NCBI GenBank assembly: GCA_963920665.1
Contig: OY987265.1
Coordinates: 37,143,001 to 37,207,000 of the forward strand
Source of the DNA: Straminergon stramineum
Taxonomy: Eukaryota > Streptophyta > Bryopsida > Hypnales > Calliergonaceae
Reading direction: 5' to 3'
Length of the DNA stretch: 64,000 bases
Position 1 is the stretch's first letter. Each line of letters begins with the position of its first letter. A program made the translations under genes and the position numbers. Below, piece by piece: positions 58,003-64,000 of the stretch. The notes below the pieces were generated by a model that was given only the letters and a program-made list of their open reading frames with translations, was not told where the DNA came from and ran no database searches.

Positions 58003-59119
58003 ATTGGAAGTGGACTTGGTATTGGAGGTGGTTGGAAAAGTCTTTGAATTGGCGAATAAGCCCCTTCCCTTGGATATAGGTGATCATATTGTGGGTGTGG
58101 AACAAGTTGCTAAGAGCCTTATTCAAACACTTGATGAAAAGAAAGTGTTGATGTTGGGATTATAGGGAATGGGTGGAATTGGGAAGTCCACTTTGGCCCG
58201 GGAGTTATACAACCAATTGGGTAGAAGATTTGATGCCAGGTGTTATGTAGAGGACGAGGCAGAGAAGGTGAATCAAGGTAGTGTGACAATTGTCCAAAAT
58301 CATATCTTGACTACCTTTTGTGAGAATGAGTCAATGCCAACTATTGTAGACAAATCAAAGGGTAAGGCTATCCTTGAAGAAAGGCTCTCAAAGAAAGCTT
58401 TTTTTGTGGTATTGGATGATGTTCATGACGAAGATGAGATGGATTATTTGATGTCACGCAAAATGCTAAATGAAAGTAGCATGTGCATTGTCACTTCTCG
58501 AAATCGTCGCGTATTTGAGAAGTCCACTTCCTTTCATGTCAATCATGAAGTTCACACTCATGATGTTCAATTATTGAGCCCACAAGATTCTCAAAGTGTC
58601 TTTGCATGTCATGCATTTGGAGGTGATTTCAAAGTACCTCCAAGATTTCAAGGTCTTATTGGAGTAGTTAGTATGGCATGTGATGGAGTGCCATTGGTGT
58701 TGAAGGTTTGTGGGTCTCTTTTGAGGAATGAGGAGGATATGGAGATTTGGGAGGAGGTTTTGAAGAAATTGAAACATGGCACTATAATGAATGAGAGGAA
58801 GATATTTGAATGTCTTCGTATCAGCTACGATTCTCTTGAAGAGTAACATCAAGAAATGTTTTTGGATATTGCATGTGCATTATTGGGACGATCTATGGAT
58901 AAGGCCAAATTTGTTTGGAGCTCCCAAGATTGGTCTGCAGCATTGGGTGTGCGGAGCCTTGTGGAGAAGGCCTTGATTAGAATTGAAGGTGGTATGTTTC
59001 GCATGCATGACTACTTGCGAGAAATGGGTCGTGCAATTGCCAAACAAGAGAGAACAAGTAGGGGTGCTTGCAAACGCTTATGGGATTCTGAATGTTTGGC
59101 ATTGTTGAACAAGAATGAG
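58003..59119 (+). pseudogene. TNL2 NB-ARC exon
   Basis: Shows the P-loop GMGGIGKST, 'FFVVLDDV', 'SMCIVTSRNR', 'CDGVPLVLKVCG', 'MFLDIACALLG' and 'RMHDYLREMG'. Frame is broken by TAG at 58163 and TAA at 58844. The first bases (ATTGGAAGTGGACTTGG) include the 11 bases deleted from TNL1. Confidence 0.88.
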
Positions 59120-59407
59120 GTATACTTTTTATCCATTGAACTTGAATTTTTTCAATCATTCTAATGGAGTATTAGTATGTAGTCTTAGTGAAATCTTAAA
59201 TAGTGTATAGGATTCGTGTTTACTTTGTTTGGTTTTCTAACAATCCAAAAATAGTTGTGTATTAAGCTGTCTTCTAGTTTAGTAGTTTTAGTAATCAAAG
59301 CATATAATATAGTTTAGTTTAGTTTATGCATGCCTAGTTTGATCCAAGACACATTTATATATTGAAGCTTTTAAGTTTATTTGGGGCTTTTTGGTGTGTT
59401 TTTGTAG

Positions 59408-61700
59408 CCACTACTAGATTCTCTCGAAACTTTGGTCCTTCCACGGGGATATGGAATGCTAGTTGACCTTTCTTACATGGAAGGGTTGCATATACTTATT
59501 TGTGAGAATTGTTTGGTGTCAACGTCATCACTTCCAAAGAATTTGCGTTGGCTTGAAATCCTTGAATATAGGGGAAGTGCCCTTGAATCATTGGGACATT
59601 TTCCATAGATACTTGAAAATAGTGAGTTAGTGATATTGGTTTGGATTGATTATTGGATGGAGAGATTGCTTGAGTCATTTGGAAACTTGAGGAAATTGAA
59701 AGTGTTGAAATTGGAATGTCCAAAGCTTATGCAACTACCAGATTCATTTGAAGGCCTCCAAAATTTGAAGAAAGTGGATCTTGGAGAAAGTGGAATCCAA
59801 AGTTTACCCGAGCCTTTTGGAACCTTGAGCTATTTGGAGGTGTTGCGCCTACAAGCTTGCAAGAAGTTGTTGGGGTTACCAAATTCATTTGGACGTCTCC
59901 AAAATTTGAAGAATTTGAATCTTACCTGTAGTGGAATCCAAAGTTTACCTAAGTCTTTTGGAACCTTGAACAACTTGGAGGTGTTGGACCTATTTTGTTG
60001 CAAAAAGTTGTTGGGGTTACCAAATTCGTTTGGATGTCTTCAAAATTTGAAGAATTTGAATCTTGCACTAAGTGGAATCCAAAGTTTACCCGAGTCTTTG
60101 GGAACCTTGAGCAACTTAGAGATGTTGGACCTAGAGCTTTGCAATAAGCTCTTGGGGTTACCATATTCGTTTGGACATCTCCAAAATTTGAAGAACTTGA
60201 ATCTTGGTAGAAGTCGAATCCAAAGTTTACTAGAGTCTTTTGGAACCTTGAGCAACTTGGAAGTGTTGAATCTACGGACTTACAATAAGCTTATGATGTT
60301 ACCAGATTCACTTGGATGTCTCTAAAATTTGAAGATCTTGAACCTTAGAGGAAGTAGAATCCAAAGTTTACCTAAATCTTTGGGAACCTTGAGTAACTTG
60401 GAGGTGTTGAATCTAAAGGATTGTGAGGAGCTCTTGGAATTACCAGACTCAATTGGAGGCCTCCAAAATTTGAACTTGAATTTTAGAGGAACTAGAATCC
60501 AAAGTTTACCCGAGTCTTTTAGAACCTTAAGCAACTTAGAGGTGTTGTACTCATCGTGTTGCTATGAGCTATTGGGACTACCAAATTCATTTGGGAACCT
60601 CCAAAATTTTTAAAAACTTGGTTCTTAGAGGAAGTGGAATCCAATGTTTACCTAAGTCTTTTGGAACCTTGAACAATTTAGAGGTGTTGGACCTACACGC
60701 TTATAATAAGCTCTTGGAACTACCAAAATCGTTTGGAGACTTTCAAAATATGAAGAAGTTGGATCTAACTAGAAGTGGAATTCAAAGCTTACCTGAGTCT
60801 TTTGGAATGTTGAGCAACTTAGAAGTGTTGAATCTACAGGCTTGTAATAAACTCTTAGAGCTACCATATTTGTTTGGAGGCCTCCAAATTTTACAAAAGT
60901 TGGATCTCCAAGGAAGTGGAATCCAAAGGTTACCTGAGTCTTTTGGATTGTTAAGCAATTTAGAGGTGTTGAATCTTTGAGCTTGTAATAAGCTCTTGGA
61001 ACTACCAGTTTTGTTTGGAGGCCTTCAAAATTTTAAGAAGTTGGATCTAACAAGAAGTGGAATCCAAAGTTTACCCTAGTCTTTTGGAATGTTGAGCAAG
61101 TTGGTGGTATTGAATCTAAAGGATTGTAGCAAGCTTATGGAGCTACCATATTCATTTGGAGGCCTCCAAAATTTGAAAAATTTAAATCTTGCAAGAAGTA
61201 GAATCCAAAGTTTACCCAAGTCTTTTGGAATGTTGAGCAAGTTGGAGGGATTGAATCTAAAGGATTGTAGCAAGCTTATGGAGATACCATATTCATTTGA
61301 AGGCCTTCAAAATTTGAAGAACTTGAATCTTCAAGGAAGTAGAATCCAAATTCTACCTGAATCTTTTGGAACATTGAGCCACTTGGAGGTATTGAATCTC
61401 AAGGGTTGTAGCAAGCTTATGGAACTACCAGATTCATTTCGAGGACTCCAAAATTTGAAGTATTTGGATCTAAGAAGTAGTAGAATTCAAAGTTTATCCA
61501 AGTCTTTTCAAACATTGAGCAACTTGCTGGTATTGGACCTATGATATTCGAGTGAGCTGATGGGGTCACCAAATTCATTTGGAGGCCTCCAAAACTAGAA
61601 GAACTTGGTTCTCACTTATAGCAAAATTCAAAGTTTATCGTAATCTTTTTTAATGTTGAGCAACTTGGAAGTCTTGAAGTGAGCTTGTAGGCTAACCAAG
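59408..61700 (+). pseudogene. TNL2 leucine-rich repeat exon
   Basis: About fourteen double LRR units of the same type as TNL1. Stops at 59606 and near 60323, a one-base insertion within a T run near 60610 that shifts the frame, and stops near 60978 and 61542. Units in the second half ('FGMLSNLEVLNLQACNKLL', 'MLSKLVVLNLKDCSKLMEL') form their own sub-type, pointing to local duplication. Confidence 0.88.
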
Positions 61701-62037
61701 TTCTTTTGGTTGACTCACTTTGATCTCATTTGCAATGGAATCCAAAAATTTACCCAAGTCTTTTGGAACTTTTAACAACTCGGTAGTATTATAGGATTTG
61801 GGTGTACATATTAAATTATTAGATTTTTTTGGAAGTCTCCAAAATTTGAACCACTTGGATCTCAAAAGAAGTAGAATTCTGGAATTTCTCGAGTATTTAG
61901 GGTGTTTTACAAAAAAAATGGACTAAGGCAATTTTGTTGTTCCATCTAGAATTTGCTTGAATTTCCACATTTGGAAAATTTTATAACTTAATAAACCCAT
62001 AATTTTGCACCACAACCCTAAAAACTTTGTATCAATC
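61701..62037. other. TNL2 3' flank with degenerate LRR remnants
   Basis: Weak LRR traces, collinear with 36450-36810 after TNL1. Confidence 0.5.
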
Positions 62038-62240
62038 CACTAGGGGAAAACTTCCTCTTAGTTACGTTGAGCTAGCTGATTAGTATTGTCAATTTTGACA
62101 AAGAATAGAAAATTTGCGTTCACAGAAACGAAGTTCTAAGAAAACTTCGTTTCTGTGAACGCAAATTTTCTGTTCTTTGTCAAAATTGACAAAACTAATC
62201 AGCTAGCTCAACTTAACTAAGAGGCAGTTTTCTTCTAGTG
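62038..62240. mobile_element. CACTA-tipped foldback MITE 1
   Basis: A nearly perfect ~100-base-arm hairpin beginning CACTAGGGGAAAACT and ending GTTTTCTTCTAGTG. ATC is duplicated at 62035-62037 and 62241-62243. The TNL1 flank (near 36813, 'taattcatttggacaac') is the empty site. CACTA tip plus a 3-base duplication are the marks of the CACTA (EnSpm) superfamily. Confidence 0.9.
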
Positions 62241-63467
62241 ATCATTTGGACAACTCTTAAATTTGCGGAAGTTGGATTTAGTGCATTGCTCTATAGTTTG
62301 AGATCTCCAATTATTAAAAAGCATTTTGCCAAGTCATGTTGAGGTTTGCCTGGGAGATGACTTGACAACTTGATGGGACAAGAGAGATTTATCTTGGTGG
62401 AAGAAGACATGACTTTCACAAGTTTTTTCATTGAATCGTCTCCAAGAACTACCAAAAGCCAAATTGACGAAGTGGTTGATGATGAAGTAATGGATTGTTG
62501 TACCTAGCCACCTATTATTAATTTTTATTCTCATCCGATTTTCAGGTGTCATTGGTTTGCCTATAGTTGACATTACATGCTTGCATTCCCAGTGTGCATT
62601 TATTTGCTTTGAGATGGAATTTTCACATCTTTGGTTTTCATGTATTGTGCAAGGTTGAAATCATAGGACTAAAGTGTATGACTACTCTTTTGAATGTTTC
62701 CAACACTTGGACTCGATTAATACTTTTTTGGAAGTTGAAGTTCCAAACTTGAATTCTCCCTAGAACTTCATTGATGTAAAAAGTATGTGCCATCTTAGTA
62801 CTCAATAGGTGATCTTATGATTCTTGAGCAAGACCATGCATCTTTATTGAGTTAGCACTTTGTTTCACAGCTCACAAGAACTCAAGAACTTCAGTTTCAT
62901 CAATTCCCGAATCCCTAGTACCATGGGAGGTGTATTTTATGAACTATATCACTATTATTGTGACGGTTAGGACATTGAGATGGAAGCCTTCAAGAATTTG
63001 TCTCTATTGAAGAATGTAAGGCTTGCAAGATTTGTATGCTTACCTTGTGTTACTCTCTTTGCATTCTTATGCTTTATGCACATTCTTTGTTTGGAATTTG
63101 GAGAGTGAGGCTTGATAGTAGTAGCCTTCCTTCCAATGCTAGTTTGAAGATCATCAATTTTTCATCCTTGTCTCCTAAGGGAGAAAATCAATTTCTAACT
63201 TATCTTCGTTGAGAAGTTGCAAGAGTATTTGAGGTTGCATTACACCAAGAAATTGTCAATATTGAAGACAAGAATTGCTTTGATATTGTGGAAATTTTTC
63301 TTTTACAAATTCAAATGGATACATGGTCCAATCATCTTGCTACTATTGCCAATAATTTGAATCTTCTATACTTGAGTTTTTACTCTTCTATTGTAGTAAG
63401 AGTTGTTTGGCCTCTCCAAATCCCCAATTTCCCTTTCTATTGGCTTAGTCCCCGATAGATAAGTAGG
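62241..63467. other. TNL2 3' flank
   Basis: Collinear with the TNL1 3' flank but without the elements at 37400 and 38614. No gene recognised. Confidence 0.5.
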
Positions 63468-63470
63468 AAT

Positions 63471-63631
63471 CACTAGAAGAAAACTATGTTGTAGTGAACA
63501 AAATCCAGGTGACACTTTTTGTAAATTGCAATCACTGAAACACAATTTTCTGAAAATTGTGTTTCAGTGACTGCAATTTACAAAAAGTATCACCTGGATT
63601 TTGTTCACTACAACATAGTTTTCTTCTAGTG
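63471..63631. mobile_element. CACTA-tipped foldback MITE 2
   Basis: A 161-bp, almost perfect hairpin beginning CACTAGAAGAAAACTATG and ending with its complement. AAT is duplicated at 63468-63470 and 63632-63634. The TNL1 flank keeps the empty site ('gataagcgggagtagcaag' near 39633). It shares its 15-base tip with MITE 1 but has a different interior. Confidence 0.92.
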
Positions 63632-64000
63632 AATGGCAAGAGACATTCAGAAATGTTGACAAGCAAGCAAACCAACAAATGATAATTTACCTTGGAACAA
63701 TATGATATTGTACCCACCATGTAACCTTTTGAGAGTTTCTCTCTTATATTGAATGCATATTGTCTCACCATTTCATCTAGTACAATCTCATCTACATAGT
63801 TCATCATTTATCCATTCTCGGTAAATTCTAATGACCTTGAAACATCTTCTCAATGAAACCTTGCACTTTGAGGAAACTTTTTTAGTGTTGTTGCATTGCG
63901 ATGGGTTCCATTTCAATTAGCAATAGATACAAAATTTGTCTACAATTGCTAGATCTATGGTTACATGAGTTAATCACTGATGAAAAGGTTGGATAGATTG
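63632..64000. other. TNL2 3' flank to window end
   Basis: Collinear with 39650-40010. No gene recognised. Confidence 0.5.

Larger units (their letters stand above)
57213..61700 (+). pseudogene. TNL2: TIR-NB-ARC-LRR immune receptor, multiple stops
   Basis: Same exon plan as TNL1: 57213-57270, 57446-57899 (TIR), 58003-59119 (NB-ARC) and 59408 to about 61700 (LRR). Introns are 175, 103 and 288 bp at identical positions. Here the TIR/NB-ARC junction is in frame, so this copy preserves the ancestral joint that TNL1 lost. Breaks: TAA 57850 (CAA in TNL1), TAG 58163 (TGG in TNL1, the Trp before the P-loop), TAA 58844 (CAA in TNL1), TAG 59606 (GAG in TNL1), TAA near 60323 and a one-base insertion near 60610 in the LRRs, with further stops after that. 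It cannot make a full receptor. Confidence 0.9.

Noticed and set aside
1..64000. CRISPR arrays, bacterial operons, Shine-Dalgarno sites
   Set aside because: The window is eukaryotic; no regularly spaced short repeats with unique spacers were seen.

Overview
The window is nuclear DNA from a land plant. It carries TIR-NB-ARC-LRR (TNL) immune-receptor genes, fragments of the translation factor eIF2A, spliceosomal introns with GT..AG borders, a non-LTR retrotransposon, a SINE and several inverted-repeat DNA elements. Most of it is AT-rich. The gene-derived introns are short (about 100-340 bp), which argues against a conifer-type genome and favours a bryophyte or other non-seed plant; that placement is inference. 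I found no intact, full-length protein gene: almost everything coding-like is a pseudogene, a fragment or a mobile element.

Layout. (1) 1-5550: a multi-exon gene running in from the left edge. It joins an N-terminal ParB-like motif to a C-terminal FCP1/NIF-like HAD phosphatase domain. Splice phases agree across the introns, but seven in-frame stops interrupt it, and four of its introns carry a short palindrome. (2) 5975-6400: a fragment of the 5' flank of the TNL genes. (3) 6856-12740, 17607-22137 and 47088-51700: three copies (A, B, C) of a block of about 5-6 kb, each with a decayed minus-strand eIF2A gene, an old foldback element and members of a ~220-bp repeat family. (4) 27395-40000 and 53097-64000: two copies of a TNL-bearing segment (TNL1 about 32106-36450, TNL2 about 57213-61700), with a shared 5' leader and shared 3' flank. 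The third copy (A) keeps only the start of the leader, at 13118.

Mobile elements. Comparing the duplicated segments gives empty sites for many insertions. These are a 5'-truncated LINE tail (27476-27576), a 249-bp TA-flanked MITE (53165-53413), two CACTA-tipped foldback MITEs (62038-62240, 63471-63631), a GGG-tipped TIR element (38614-39325) and an 868-bp TIR element (37400-38267). A tRNA-derived SINE (26671-26852) is recognised from its boxes and target-site duplication. Between the two TNL segments lie a 1.8-kb LINE remnant (minus strand, 40677-42460) and a gag-like retroelement relic (about 42500-47085) holding an AT-rich stretch with ~180-bp tandem repeats.

How it fits together. The window reads as a decaying TNL cluster: a unit of [eIF2A pseudogene block + TNL] was copied at least three times and then eroded separately by nonsense mutations, small deletions and insertions. 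TNL1 and TNL2 carry different lesions. TNL1 has an intact TIR exon that keeps the catalytic glutamate, followed at once by a frameshift, so it could at most give a TIR-only protein. TNL2 has lost that glutamate and has stops in every large exon.
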